Assembly: GCF_000165425.1 (NCBI RefSeq)
Contig: NW_001799024.1
Coordinates: 151,327 to 215,326, forward strand
Source: Paramecium tetraurelia
Taxonomy: Eukaryota; Ciliophora; Oligohymenophorea; Peniculida; Parameciidae
DNA length: 64,000 bases
Reading direction: 5' to 3'
Shown piece by piece: positions 36,701 through 50,200 of this stretch; positions within the stretch are counted from its first letter, which is position 1, and each line of letters opens with the position of its first letter. The notes beneath the pieces were generated by a model. It was not told the origin of the DNA. It searched no databases and saw only the letters and a program-made list of their open reading frames with translations. Both the position numbers and the translations under genes were made by a program.

Positions 36701-37232
36701 TGGGGGAAATATTATTAATTTCTTCTACAAATTTTAGTTTTGTAGATGTAATTAATAAAAGCACAGAAGAAGCTGGTTTTGATATAACATCATTCTAAGA
36801 TGATTTCTTTATTTTAATCATTTGTACAAGTTTTTTGACTATAATACTTTTTGGAATTTATATTTTTTAATTAATCAGGGACTTTAGACATAATTCAGAT
36901 GATATAAATTTATCACAAGCTTGTAGCGTGAAGGTAGATGTAAATAAAATGATGTACAAAGGAAGTTTTACACTTTTCAAAAAAAAATTCAAAGTATACC
37001 TTAATTTAATTATTAGGATATCCATCAAGTCATCTCGCTTGCTTATTATAGAGACTGTTAAATTAAATTCAGTTATAGAATTTTAGAAGTCACATCCTAA
37101 AATAACTTATTGTTAACATTTAACATTGTAGAGCTTTATTTCTAAAGTCTTAACTTACCCCTGATATTTGCTTTTATGATTGCTAACCCTGTTATTGTTT
37201 TTATTCTGAGAATTATTTATAAAATTATTGAG
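27733..37232 (+). CDS. Giant cysteine-rich receptor-like protein 1 (REJ/GPS, polycystin-1-like), 3' end in gap
   Basis: ATG at 27733 gives a signal peptide (MILSLNFVSIILGVFG). A conserved N-terminal domain follows (GTQHQCHPRFQPWGAGTP), then about 1,700 residues of furin-like modules with the pattern C-x2-S/K-C-x2-C ... C-x2-C ... C-x-C-x2-GYYD. I can place about twenty introns of 20-28 nt, mostly phase 1 and at module borders. After 33640 comes a ~950-residue region with REJ-like features (LSPNTTYTFQVNATN, LLQVLDQGGSITPIYEQ), then a GPS-like motif at about 36550-36730 (ILCISRTVSGGFHKC ... ELTCECKSLG). A membrane helix (FFILIICTSFLTIILFGIYI) and part of a second segment precede the N gap at 37233. 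Extra bases near 32930 and 33950 shift the frame relative to unit 2. Order and motifs recall polycystin-1/REJ receptors; no PLAT domain is seen. Confidence 0.72.
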
Positions 37233-37382
37233 NNNNNNNNNNNNNNNNNNNNNNNNNNNNNNNNNNNNNNNNNNNNNNNNNNNNNNNNNNNNNNNNNNNN
37301 NNNNNNNNNNNNNNNNNNNNNNNNNNNNNNNNNNNNNNNNNNNNNNNNNNNNNNNNNNNNNNNNNNNNNNNNNNNNNNNNNN
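37233..37382. other. Assembly gap (150 N)
   Basis: Run of undetermined bases in the last exons of giant gene 1. Comparison with unit 2 shows that about 380 bp of coding sequence, from ETIYRFRNIP to the TGA, should follow here. The true gap is therefore larger than 150 bp. Confidence 0.99.
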
Positions 37383-37510
37383 TTTGTTTTTCATAATTTT
37401 CATTTTGCAAATATACTGCATAGATTAAGACAATAGAATAAATTTACTATCATAACATGAAATCAATTAATAATAATATGAAATGTGTAAAAGGAAATAT
37501 TTTAAATTAG

Positions 37511-40500
37511 ATGATAATTAATATATCATATCTTTCTATTAATGCATAACTTGGGGACTGTATATCTATTGGTAATAGAAAATTAAAGAGTTAGAAAATG
37601 AAGAGTTAGCAAAACCTATCTAAATATCATATTTAGAGAATGTTTAGATTTGTTAATATAGGCTTTATTTGATTAGTGAGTTTGGGTACTATTTATTTTG
37701 GATTAGCAAAATGAACGAAGTTTAGTTTTCAATGTATTTTGAGTATCCTGGATATTTTAGAAATCTTCTACTTTCATCAAATTGCCAAAGCAATTATAAT
37801 GTTCAATATAATTAATCGATTAATTCTACAATAATTTTTCAAAATACCCAATAATATATAATTTAATTTTAAGGTACAGATATATAAATTGAATAGATGG
37901 AGAACATAGTTATTGCAAAAACTCAAAACCAACTTACAGTTATTTACAATTAGGAGTACTAATAAGTAATTTAACTAAATACTTTGCACATAACTATTGA
38001 TAATAATTATAATTTAATATATTGGCTTGATGAAATTACTAAAGAACTAATTTTTTATAAAATTTCATATCCGAAAAACATAATTTAACCGTCTAAACAG
38101 TATATTTTCTAATTTAATAGTGTTTAAGTTTAAAACCAGAAAAAAATTTGCTACAAACTTAAATACATAATAGAGCACCAATACAACAAAAACTAGACTT
38201 TAGATTTCAATTATTAATGTTAAAATGAATCCTCAACAGTCTACAGTAAAGAAGGTTTGCAATTACCTCATAAATATGAGATAAAACTTGATTAAAATTT
38301 AGAATTTAGACTTAACATTTTAGATCAATACTCCTTTTAATCCATTTGTCCAAAACACTATAATTTCAATCCTAATGATACTATTTTACTATATTTTGAA
38401 ACGAACACTAACATATCTTTTTCAATGATTCAAACTAAAGATTACATCTATTTCCAAAATTGCCATAATTCAAATAAAAGCAGAGTTGATATCTAAAATT
38501 GTTAGGTATTTTATTTTTAAAGTTATATACTCCTACATAATCAAAAAAAATAAGAACTATAACTTTTTGGATTTCAGGATATATTAATTAGAAAATTTAG
38601 GATATAGATTCAAATCACTGATATTGTTTAATATTAATAAATCTTTTTAATATTTACCTCAGATAGTAAAGATCCTAAAATAATTGATTTATCAAAACGT
38701 TATCAAATTATATTGAACAAATAAACCAATAAAATCTTGAATGCATTACATTAAATTTATTTCTAAGACAAACAATAAAATTAGAATTTGACAACTAATC
38801 ATTTTTTTATTAATTTTGAAAACTAAAAATTGTTTCAGTATAATCAATATTTGATAATTTTAATTCATAAAAATGTTCAAATGATTAGGTTAGAAAACAT
38901 ATAAATAATTTTCTTAAAGTAACTACTAAACTTATAGTATTATTTATTGGGAGTACATTTAATCAATAATTCAATAAATGATTATCATTTTGATAGTTAA
39001 TAGGTATCTGTATTGTCTTCCTTTAAATTAGACCATTATGAATTGATTAAACCTTTAAAGTACTAGATCAATAAAAAATATTTGGCCTTGGCCAGTTTGA
39101 GTGAAAATAAAACTTATGTGTTAATATTTGAGATTAGAATAACAAAACCTCTTCTGTTGGTAAAAGTTATTCAAATAAGTAGAATCGAATTCTTTTTCTT
39201 AGGATATTAATTGTTCTATTATAATTTTGAAGATGAAATTAATATATATAATTTGCTATATTTTGAAGTTTAATTATAGGATTCCACTGAACATAATGAA
39301 ATCGCTGTAAAAACTAACATAACTTTTTAAATTATATCAGAAATGAAGAGTGAACCTACAATTTATTTAGGATTCACATTAAAGTTTTACAATGAATGCT
39401 ACCGATTATTTTAAAAAAGTAATCATTCTTCAATAAATTCTACATAAAACCATATAATACCTTCTAAATATTTTTATGGCTCTATAGACCTATTAAAAAT
39501 AGAGGTCAGCAATGAAACTAATATTCTTGAGCCTTTAAGATTTATTGAGTGGATTGATATCAGTAGACTCCGATATGAAGGTAGAATCAAGAAAATTGAT
39601 ATTGGTCCCATTCTGTTTATTAACTAGAGCTTTAATGAAACTTATAGCATATATATAGTATTAGCTGATAATGACTTAGGTCAAACTTTTATAATTAATC
39701 CAACAGATTAATTATTTGTGAAGATATTACCAATTAATAACCAGTATATATTATTTTTTTTTGATTAAGTTAACTTCATATAGGGAGCCATGTATTTGAT
39801 AGATGAAGATACATAAAATTTAATAAAAGAACCTATATAAGAGCTAAATATAACTTTGAATCAATCATATAGTCATTATCTTATTTTCAAAACTGGTGAT
39901 CTAATTGTATTTAAATCTAAATCTCAATTATTACTCTATATGATCCTGAATTCTAGCATAAAGTTTATTGAGAATGATTTATATATTCTAGATATTCTTA
40001 AAGTATAAGGGAACAATCAATTTTATATATCTTTTTCATAATTAAGAGATAGACAAGCTTATTATTTCCATGTTCTCTCTATTAATTAATTCAATTTAGT
40101 TTCTATTGGTACTGCAATCCTATAACTGTAAACTATTTTTATTGAATTATAAGCCTACGTTCAAATTCTTTTATATGAACACATAGATGAAAAAAGTTAA
40201 ATTAGTATATTAGACTGTGAAATTATTGATTAGGAATTTAGAATTTAGGTATTTCAGATATTTAATAAAATTTAAATAATAAGTCAAATTTGCATTAAGA
40301 TTGAAAATTATTCAATTTCTTTTAAAGTACTCAATATACTTAGGCATGAATTGGGAGATAAAATGAAATTATAATTTTATAATAAAAATCACCTTATTCT
40401 ACAATCACTCTCAAATTCATACTACTTTTATGATTTAAAAGAGCCTCTAAATTTTATTGATTATTTTGGAAGTATTATTTAGAATAATGATTTATATTAT

Positions 40501-40842
40501 CCTTTTAATACTACTCATTTATATGTATTCTAAAGAAACACTAGTTAAATATATTTGGCAGAATTAGGTTACAAAATTGATACATAGAGTCATCTTTTTG
40601 AAAATTAAATATTTACTTTGGTTGCTGAGAATTAGTTATCTTAAGCTCGATGTAGGATAACCATTAATGAAAATAGTCATTAAGAAGAGGATAACAATTT
40701 TTTAATAAAATTGGTTATTGTATTAGTGCTTATTTTAATTTTTTATTTTCTTTTGAGAAGGATACAATTAAAGCGTAAATAGTTAAACAATTAAAGGCAT
40801 CATCATCAAACTTTTGCAAAAATTTCAAACGTTGAAGAATGA
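37511..40842 (+). CDS. Large type I membrane protein, 1,100 aa
   Basis: With one 29-nt intron (37560-37588) the frame is exactly 1,101 codons, with dozens of TAA/TAG glutamines and no TGA before 40840-40842. The start ATG 37511 gives a short hydrophobic leader (MIINISYLSINAQ); an in-frame ATG at 37457 is an alternative. A large lumenal or extracellular region of ~1,030 residues is rich in Ile, Asn, Tyr and Phe and has many N-x-S/T sites. One membrane helix (IKLVIVLVLILIFYFLL) and a short basic His-rich tail follow. Family not recognised. It follows the giant receptor gene in unit 1. Only a decayed 3' remnant remains in unit 2 (55865-56440). Confidence 0.75.
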
Positions 40843-41271
40843 TTTATAAATTATAATTATATATATTAAATAAATACAAAATTTCTTATTAATCCGTAAT
40901 GGGGTATAGTTTATTAATTTTGTTAATTCTTAAATTAAAATAAACTTACATTTTTTGTTTAATTTATTATTTAGTTCTACGGACAAGGTTTACAAAACAA
41001 ATACTAGGGAATGTTTCATAGTGTATAAATAATCGTTGAGGTCATCATTAGTAAATTTTTCATACTTCCATTCAATGAAGTTTTCTAATTTGGCCAACCT
41101 ATGCTTTGTTGGAGAGTTGGTTTTTTATAAAATAATTTATAGATGAAGCAAATAATAAAAAAATAAGAATTTAATTTATCAGTCAGATGATATCAGTATT
41201 GCCCATGAATGATCATTTCATTATGTATTTTCTAGCAAATCATCAAGTCTTTTTCCAATTATTACAATTAA
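40843..41271. other. Intergenic end of unit 1
   Basis: No gene. The last ~80 bp (TTTTCTAGCAAATCATCAAG near 41230) recur before unit 3 (near 56826). The repeat junction therefore includes this flank. Confidence 0.5.
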
Positions 41272-42060
41272 TCAAACCGAATAAACAAAATCAATTAATT
41301 TAAACTAAATTTCTGATCAATCGAATGAATGATTTTATCGCTCTTGTTCTGGAAGTGTTCCCTCCTGATCATCAACTATGGATGGATCTATAAATTAAGG
41401 ATTAACAATTAGAAGAAGTTATTGCTCAAAATTAAAATTATTTCTCTGATCTACTAAGTAATTATACTCACTTATTTCTAGTGCTCTATATCCAAGAGAT
41501 GGAAATTCGCTAACTCAAGGATAAAAAACTAGGATACAAAGGAAAATACACTACCTAATACAGTGAAGATTTCAGTGATAAAATAAATAAAGACAACACA
41601 TCAATTAATCGATGGATTTATGATCGAATCAAATAATCAAACACATTTCTATAAAACATTAGTACTTACAATGTAAAAACTATAGAATTATATACAGCAA
41701 CATTACATTCCAAAACGTTACGATAAGATTGGCAATTTCAAACCAGACCATAAACCTAACTTAAATGAAATATCTTGTCTCTCCTCTTATGCTGTCAATT
41801 ATAGAGACTGGAAGAAATAATATCATGGTCTCATTGGTCCCATTAATTCCTCTAGCGAGAAGAAACTACCATTTGTAGCTGAAACCAATTACACTCGAAA
41901 TTTCGTCACACAAAAATATGAAAAACAAGATCCTATCATCCCTAAATAATTGTACCATATATATCAATATCAATAGAGGTCCATTCCCAAATCAACCAAA
42001 AACTCTGATTCGAGATACTACACACAAATCTTAGTTATAGTCAAAGAAACAATCCCATTA
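41272..42060 (+). pseudogene. 5'-truncated SAXO copy in unit 2
   Basis: Matches 24224-25020 of the intact SAXO gene, almost base for base after 41333, including its short intron. The first ~85 codons are missing. Changes at the left end (GAATGAATGATTTTATC against GAATGAATTTATC) introduce a shift, and the 3' end is deleted. It has no start and is probably non-functional. Confidence 0.75.
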
Positions 42061-42124
42061 AAAGCTTAAATGGGTCTTAAATTTTGATACAATATTAGCC
42101 AATTATGGTCTAATTATTAGGGTA

Positions 42125-42545
42125 GTCTTTTAGTTCTTATTAGATTTATTTAAGGTCCATTTGCATCTATTTTGAGGATTGCAAACTATTATTTCATTCA
42201 CTTTATTGTTTAAAATAGTAAATAAATCGATTTTTTTTATCAAACTGCATTTAATTGTTATTCTTCTAATCTGATTAAGTTCAGCAAAAATTTGTTTTGC
42301 TTTTTCACTCTTTCTTTAAAGAATCAATTTTACAATTTTTTTCTCATATTTTACTTACTTCTTCTCCAAATACGCTCGAAATTTATTGTCCACTTAACAA
42401 TTAATTATCATATGTAAGTTCCTTGATTTTCTGACTGAAGCTTCTCTATTCCTTATTCCTTAATCTATTCCCTTTTTGAGGAGATATTGTTCTCTCAACA
42501 ACATCGATTGTATTTGATGAGTTAATCGGAGTTACACTCTTCATT
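42125..42545 (-). pseudogene. Damaged coiled-coil gene copy in unit 2
   Basis: Matches the gene at 25240-25933 from its ATG (42545) onward, but several small deletions break the frame (for example in the stretch matching LFDKVDNK). The C-terminal half is missing. It also has an extra AAAG-type repeat near 42315. Confidence 0.65.
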
Positions 42546-44274
42546 ATAAAAAATTAATATATTTTTTATATTAAGAAAGTTATAATGTTTAAACTGAAAC
42601 CAACAAGAGAATTTATTATAACAATGTTATTTATTTAATTCAATATCTATTTACAACACTTGTTAAGAAAAAAAAGGGTGTCTTTATCAAAATGTATAAT
42701 TTAAAAGTAAAAATTATCATATAAATTTATTTTGTTTTATTTTTTAATTATTTTTCGATTCTCTGTTCAACTTTCTCTAAACAATATGCATAATAAATAG
42801 TAGATATAAATTATGGTATGTCAATAATCAGAATGAAGAGGGGTTAGCAGGTTTAATAAATTATTATATTGCATTATTAAGAATTATATTTTTGATGTTC
42901 TTTACTCCATGTTAAAGGTGCTAAATATTTATTTCAGGAACTTTGATGAATTATGAGAAGTAAGGTTTCTAAAATTTATATATTAATTAGGAGGGTTTTT
43001 CAATGGATTTAATCTCTTTAACTTCAGACATTCCTGCCTTAAAAAAACTAAATGAAGGTCTTTTCAATGAAGTTTATTTTTCATTAAATTAGACAAAAAG
43101 AAAAATAGAAAAGTAAGATGTTGGATTATAAAACATTTTTTTCAAAAGACCCCATTAAGAATCCATTCATTTATAATTAATTTAAAAATAACACTAATAA
43201 AATTGAATTAAAAAAAAATATTTGTATTATAGATTTGACACTTTAAATAAATATTTAAATTATAATACAATTATTGGATTTCAATAAGTATTATTAGTGA
43301 TTAGCAGCTTATAGTAGTTGTAGTTATCAACATCTTAATATTCTAACAAGTATTTTTTGATAGTTAAATCTTTAATAAGTAATTAAAATTAAGCAACCAT
43401 TAAATAAGTATCAATTTAGCTCTAATAAAAATCATTCACTATGAGATTACTTACAAAGCAAGAGGAGTGAAGCCGTTTATTCAAAAAAAAAATGTTAGGG
43501 AATCAGAAAAGCATTGTTTTCTTTAATATATAAGATTCATTGCAAAAAATTAAAAGAAGTGAGGGAGTAAAAAAATTACATTTATTTTATATATATATAT
43601 ATAAAGAAAGTCTTCATTAGAGATAAGGATTGAATTAAAATCCATAAATATATAAAGAGAACATAATAATTCTTAAAGTTTAGAAATAATAAATAGAAAT
43701 CAATTAAAAGCTCAATATAATAATCTATAATAATAGTAATTATTACGATTATATATGAATATATATGAATATATATCAAACATTTAATTAAATTCTCTAT
43801 CTTAGATTAAAAAAAACTGATAATTGGTGTCTTAATATTGATTAAGTAACAAGGATACAACAGATTCTGTCCACATCAATTTATTAAGATCAGATGATGA
43901 TATATTAATTATTAGAATATTTATTTTGTACTAACTTCTAGAATTTATGATGTCTTATAAATTTTGTACAAATTTACCTTAATTTATGAGCTAACGAATA
44001 AATGATGACCATAGTTTGAATAAGTTAAATATTCAAATAGTTTTCCATGCACAAGCAATTCTAATTCTCAAATTTTAAGGATATTAAGCAACTGTTCTAA
44101 AATAGGAGGATAAATGAACTATTAAATACTGTATTCAAACTAATAAATTATGATCGAGAAAATAATTTAAATAATTATAATCTGAAAACTCAAGACTAAA
44201 CAACACTATTAGTTTATTCGGATTTAAATAGATAAGGAAAGTTTGAATTTTAAAATCATATTAATAAATAAGAA
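42546..44274. promoter_or_regulatory. Spacer upstream of giant gene 2
   Basis: Counterpart of 25934-27732, with the same landmarks in the same order but many small differences. No gene is seen. It should hold the promoter of giant gene 2. Confidence 0.4.
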
Positions 44275-47200
44275 ATGATTGTTGCTTTTTATTTTGTATC
44301 GATTATCATGAAAGTCTTTGGATGGAGAGAGTATTATCGGGAGTACTTTAATATTTATGGATATTAAACATCTGAAAAATGCCCAGATTTGCATATACAA
44401 AAGATTGGTCTGCATCCACACTAATGCGTCTGTAATTTAAAGGGAGTAATTTTAGCTTATGCTTTGATTTGTAAGGATGTGACAGACGTTATTATAAAAA
44501 CGGAATTGAATGGAACTCAACATTTATGCCATCCCAAATTCCAACCATGGGGAGCTGGGACTACAACAAGGGATAATACCACACTTCATTGTGGGTTTGC
44601 TGATGGTGATTAGTTAGTGATGGAAATGCTATCAGATGGAAATTATAAATATTATTGCAAATGTATGTATGAGGTAATAGTTTAGAATTGACGGATGAAA
44701 AAAGTAAACGATGCTTGATTACTGCCCTTCAATATGGCATTTATAGTTGCCAATTTTGCAAGCCTCCTTACTATGGACTTGAGTGTAAAAAAGTTATTTG
44801 GAGTTTTGATTAACGGTTTTCAAATCCACCCCGATGTATAAATCATTTTTATTTAAGAATGCTTAGGAAATTGTTTGGAATGCGATGACACTACAATGAC
44901 AAGTTGTAGTAAATGTATTCCTGGAAGAGATAACCAAAATCCTAGCGATAAAACGTGCTCAATAGGTATATCATAGTTTAGACTTTATAGATTGTATAGG
45001 ATTTACAAGTTGCTCTATAGTTTCTAATACATATGTGTATAGTAATGTTTGCATGCCTGGAACTGTGCTTAGATAGGACCGTTGTGCTTGTACATTTTCA
45101 ATAATAGTTTATAGCATGTCCAGATGGTTGTTTAACTTGTACTTAGGATACAATGTACATGATGAAGAGAACTTGTGATGTCTGTGATTCTAATTATTTA
45201 AGATAATTATATAGTAGCAATGAACCTAATATGTACTTTTGCTATCGAATAAATAATTGTGATAGCACAAGATAATAATTGATTAGTTAAACAACATTAC
45301 CTACTGGAGAATATGTTTATAATATACGATGTTTATTATGCGATCCAGGATATATTTATGTTGTTTCTACTGGATAATGCCAACGTAAAATTTATTGAAA
45401 ATAATTCTTTAGCAAGCTATAGTGTGAAATAAGGTTGTTTCTTTTTGGATAACTAAGGAATTAACTGCGTAGCGTGTTATCCATGGTATAGTTTACAATA
45501 GGATGGCACATGCAAGCAAATGGCCTGCAATTAAGACTGCTTTACATGTTTAGATACAAATCCAGATTTTTGTAACACTTGTGATGGTTATAATAATAAA
45601 ATACCTGATATAAATGGTATTTGCTAATGTAAGCCAAATTATGGTCTTAAAATTGATGAATGTGTAATGTGTTCTGAGGGTTATTGTTAAGAATGCGAAG
45701 TAGGAAATTTTTTTTCATGTACCTCATGTGCACCTGAAACAAATAGAATATTAGTTGATGAAAAATGCATTTGCAAACCTGGTTCATGTGAACCTGCAGA
45801 TGGAAGTTTGACATGTATTGGTAAACATACTGAATAATAATTAAGTTTGCGATTAGTCATGTGTTATCTGTTCTGGTCCAACAATTAATGATTGTACTTT
45901 ATGCCCAGATGAAATTACTTCAAATAGAATTCAGGTTGGTAATTCATGCCCTTGTAAATAGAGGACCTACATCGAATCTAAATCAAAGATGCTAAATGCG
46001 GAAGTATTTGTAGTTATATATTAAGAATGCCATCCAAGATGCAAATAATGTTTCTAAGCAGCTGACGAAACCTCAAATTAATATTGTCTAACTTGCATAC
46101 CTGGATAATACAGAGTACTTTCAGAGAATCTGAATTGTGATTGCAAAGAAAACTATAGTGATTTTGATGGCACTTCAGACATTTGTTTAAGTATTTTTTA
46201 ATTTATATTTAGTTTGTGATTATACTTGTGGAGTATGTAATGATTTCGGTCCCACACATTGTACCTCATGTTTAGAAAGCTCACATAGATATTTAACAGC
46301 ATTAGGAGAATGTTTATGTAAAACATCATACTTTGATGATCAAAAATTCAATATAGAGTGTTAATGTAATAAGAAATATTAATCCTAGAATGTCATTATT
46401 CATGTTTAAGATGTGCCAATAGCATTGAAGACAATGCATGTTTAGAATGTCCTCCTACTAGAAAGCCTAGTGATCCATTAGCCACTTAGTTTTAATGTAT
46501 TTGTGAATCTTCAAACTTCTTTGACGATGGATTATTACCAACCTGTCTATAATGTGATACCTCTTGTCTAACCTGTTATGGTCCTCTTTCATCTAACTGT
46601 CTAACTTGTGACCCAACTTATAGAGAATTTGATTTATCATCTTGTCTATGTCCCCCAGGATATTTTGATGTTGGATAATTGGAATGTGCTAGTAATTCTA
46701 TATTAAATATTATCAGAATGTCACTATTCTTGTTATTAATGCTTTGATAATACAGCTGAAGGTTGTATAAATTGTTCAATTGATTTTCATCTTAGAGTGT
46801 TAAAAGGAAATACTTGTAAATGTATTGATGGATATTATGATGAACCAGGAACATCTAAATGCAAAAGTAATTACTAAAATTATTTTTATAATAGAATGCT
46901 CATATAAATGTGAAACCTGTGAAGAGTAAGCTGAAAAATGTTTGAGTTGTCCTTTAAATTCATTACGTACTTTTGATTCCACTACAGGTTGTCTTTGTCC
47001 AGGAGAGTATTACGATTAACAAAATGTCGTAACTTGTTAAAGTAAAATAAAAATAAATTAGAGAATGTCATTTCAAATGCAAAAATTGTAGTGCCTAAAC
47101 TGAAAGCTCATGCCTCTCATGCGATCCATTGTCATATAGAGAAATTAAACTTTAATAATGTAAATGCTAACCACATTATTTTGAAATGGAAGTTTAGGAA

Positions 47201-50200
47201 TGTGCAAGTAATTATTATGCTCAATTATAGTTTGTAGTGCTCTTTGTTATGAATGCGTTGATAGACTTGATAATTGTACTTCATGCTATGATGATAGATA
47301 TCTAATTGGAAATAAATGTTAATGTGCTTCTAAGTTTTAAGGGGCTTCGATAAGTACATTTGAATTTAATGGTATGGTTAAAATGCTAAAGTAAATCTTC
47401 ATATAATTGTAAGAGTGCCATTATTCTTGTGCAACATGTGGAGGAAAAGAAGAAATAGATTGCATTTCTTGTATTGACACTGATAATAGGTATTAAGTAG
47501 GCAATACTTGTGTTTGCAAAGAAGGATATTATGATGCAGGATTGCCTGTCTGTTAAAGTATTTATCATTTGTTTATCAATAGAATGCAGTTACAAATGTA
47601 AAGGATGCTCAAAATAGTCTGAATATTGTACTTCTTGTTAAGATAACAGTTTAAGATAGTTAGTTTCAGATTTCAAAACATGCAAATGCAATTAAAGATA
47701 TTATGATGATGGTTAAAGTGAAGTTTGTTAATGTATGTATTTTCAATATGATTAATTAGAATGCCATTACTCATGCCTTCGATGTAATGACATCGACACA
47801 AAATGTGAATTATGCTCATTTGAATCAAATAGAATTTACAATGATTAACTATTTTCTTGTGATTGTGATGTAGGTTATTATAATACTGGAGTTGAAATCT
47901 GTTAAAAATGTCACTATTCCTGTTTAAATTGTAATTCTGGAGATTCATCATCATGTATTTAATGTGTTGATTCTAACATTTCAAATAGAGTATTTTATAA
48001 TAACACTTGTAAATGTTTATTTGGATATTTTGATGATGGCTAATCAATTAAATGTTAAAAATGTGATGTTTAATGTTTAAGTTGTATTAATTAATCTTAT
48101 TAATGTTTATCATGTCCACAAACAAGGAAATTAGAAACTAATTGTAAATGTTAACAAGGATATTATGATATTGGATTACAACTATGTTAAAAATGTAACT
48201 CAATTTGTTCTGCATGTGAATTTACATCTAATAATTGCACATAATGTGATTCTGATTAATTTAGACAACTAAATGAAATTACTTAAAACTTGTGATTGTT
48301 AAATTGGTTATCTTGAACTTAATGGAATTTGTTTATAATGTGATCAAAGTTGTAAAATTTGTTAGTAATAATTGAATCATTGTACATCTTGTGTTTAATT
48401 TAGAAAATAAAATAATAATAATGGCATTTGTATTGATGGTATGTTTGAATCAATTTAAGATAAATAATGTAAATTATGTCATAAAACATGTTTAACATGT
48501 GCTTATTCAGATTAATATTGTTTAACTTGTTCAGTTGATAATTTTAGAATATTTAAATCTGGAAATACTTGTGAATGTATATAAGGATACTATGAAAATT
48601 AAATAACTTATGCATGTGAATAATGTTCAAAATCTTGTTTAACTTGTTCATAATAATAGAATAATTGTTTAACATGTGATACAACTCTTAATTTATCTTT
48701 AATCAAATAATCAATGTTTATGTTCATAATCCTATTATTTTAATTCTTTAACTAATTCATGTTAATGTAATACTATTATATTTATATAGAATGTAATATC
48801 ACTTGTTTAGATTGTTAAATTCAGAATGAATGTACATCATGTAAATTAACAACCAGACATTTAGATTAAGATTAAAAGAAATGCATATGTAATGATGGTT
48901 ATTATGAAACAAACTAAGCAAATTGTTAATGTATTATAAATTATCTACTTTTAGAATGTCATTTATCATGTGAGACTTGTATTAATATCGATACTAATTG
49001 CTTAAGTTGTATAAGTATATCGAATAGAATATTAACTAATAATTAATGTTTGTGTATATAAGGATATTATGATGCAGGAATTGAAATATGTTAAAAATGT
49101 AATGGTAAATGTAAAACGTGTTAATCCTCTGCTTCAACTTGTTTATCTTGTTATCAAGTTGAACAAAATAGATACTAATCAATAGATAAATGTTTATGTA
49201 AATCTGGATATTTTGAATCAAATACTGATATCTGTTAAAGTAATCTTAATTAATTAATAATTTAGAATGCTCAAACGAATGTCTAACATGTTAAGGTTCG
49301 CCTGATTATTGTACAAGTTGTGATACCAATTCAAAAAGAATAGATTAATCATTTATTCACAAATGTCCATGTATAATTGGATTTTATCAAGATCAAAATT
49401 ATATTTGTTAAAGTAAATATCCATATATTATTTAAAGAATGCCATTATAAATGTTAAACTTGTATAAATATAAGTGATTAATGTTTAAGTTGTAAATTTG
49501 AATTAAATTCAAACAGAAAGTCTTTGTCTGATTAATGTAATTGTAAAGAAGGTTATTATGATGATGGAACTTAATTATAATGCTAAAAATGCAATTTTAA
49601 ATGTAAAAGTTGTATAAATGATTCAAATAACTGCTAAATTTGTTCAAATTCAATACGAAGTAATCCTCCAATGTGTAATTGTATTGATGGATATTATGAA
49701 GATTTATAATTGACATGTTAAAGTATTTATTATCTTAAAATAAGTGTGTGCATATTAATGTAATACATGTGCTACTTAACCATAAAATTGTTTGACTTGT
49801 AAACCAGGAAGATCTGGAAATGATTGTAAATGTAGTGATGGATATTTTGAAAATGGATCCATATTATGCGATTGTATTAATTATTAACAATCTTATATAG
49901 AATGTGCATTTCAATGTGTTACTTGTAGTAATTCATCATCGAATTGCAACAAATGTAAAGGTAATAGAATTTAAGAACCTTAATGCATATGTCAACCAGG
50001 CTATTTTGATGATCAATTAAATGAAGATTGTTAATTATGTGATAGTTCCTGTTTGGAATGTAATAAAATTGGATGTCTATCCTGTAATGCCAATAGAATA
50101 ATAAATGATGATATGGATTGCATGCCTCCACCAAATTCAATTTGGTATGATAATACTCCTTGGTGTTCAAGTAAGTGAATTTAAATATTTTTAGCTTGTT

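Larger units (their letters stand above)
24224..41271. repeat. Tandem unit 1 (~17.0 kb)
   Basis: First of three direct repeats. Homology with unit 2 begins inside the SAXO gene at about ATAATCAAACCGAATAAACA (24224; again at 41272). It runs through the coiled-coil gene, the spacer and the giant receptor gene to the 3' flank of the 1,100-aa membrane protein. It contains a 150-base N gap. Boundaries are by eye and accurate to tens of bases. Confidence 0.85.

Noticed and set aside
36570-36798. Separate small genes on either strand at the GPS region
   Set aside because: These are pieces of the giant gene's GPS-containing exon and its antisense shadow; the same pair recurs at 53122-53350.
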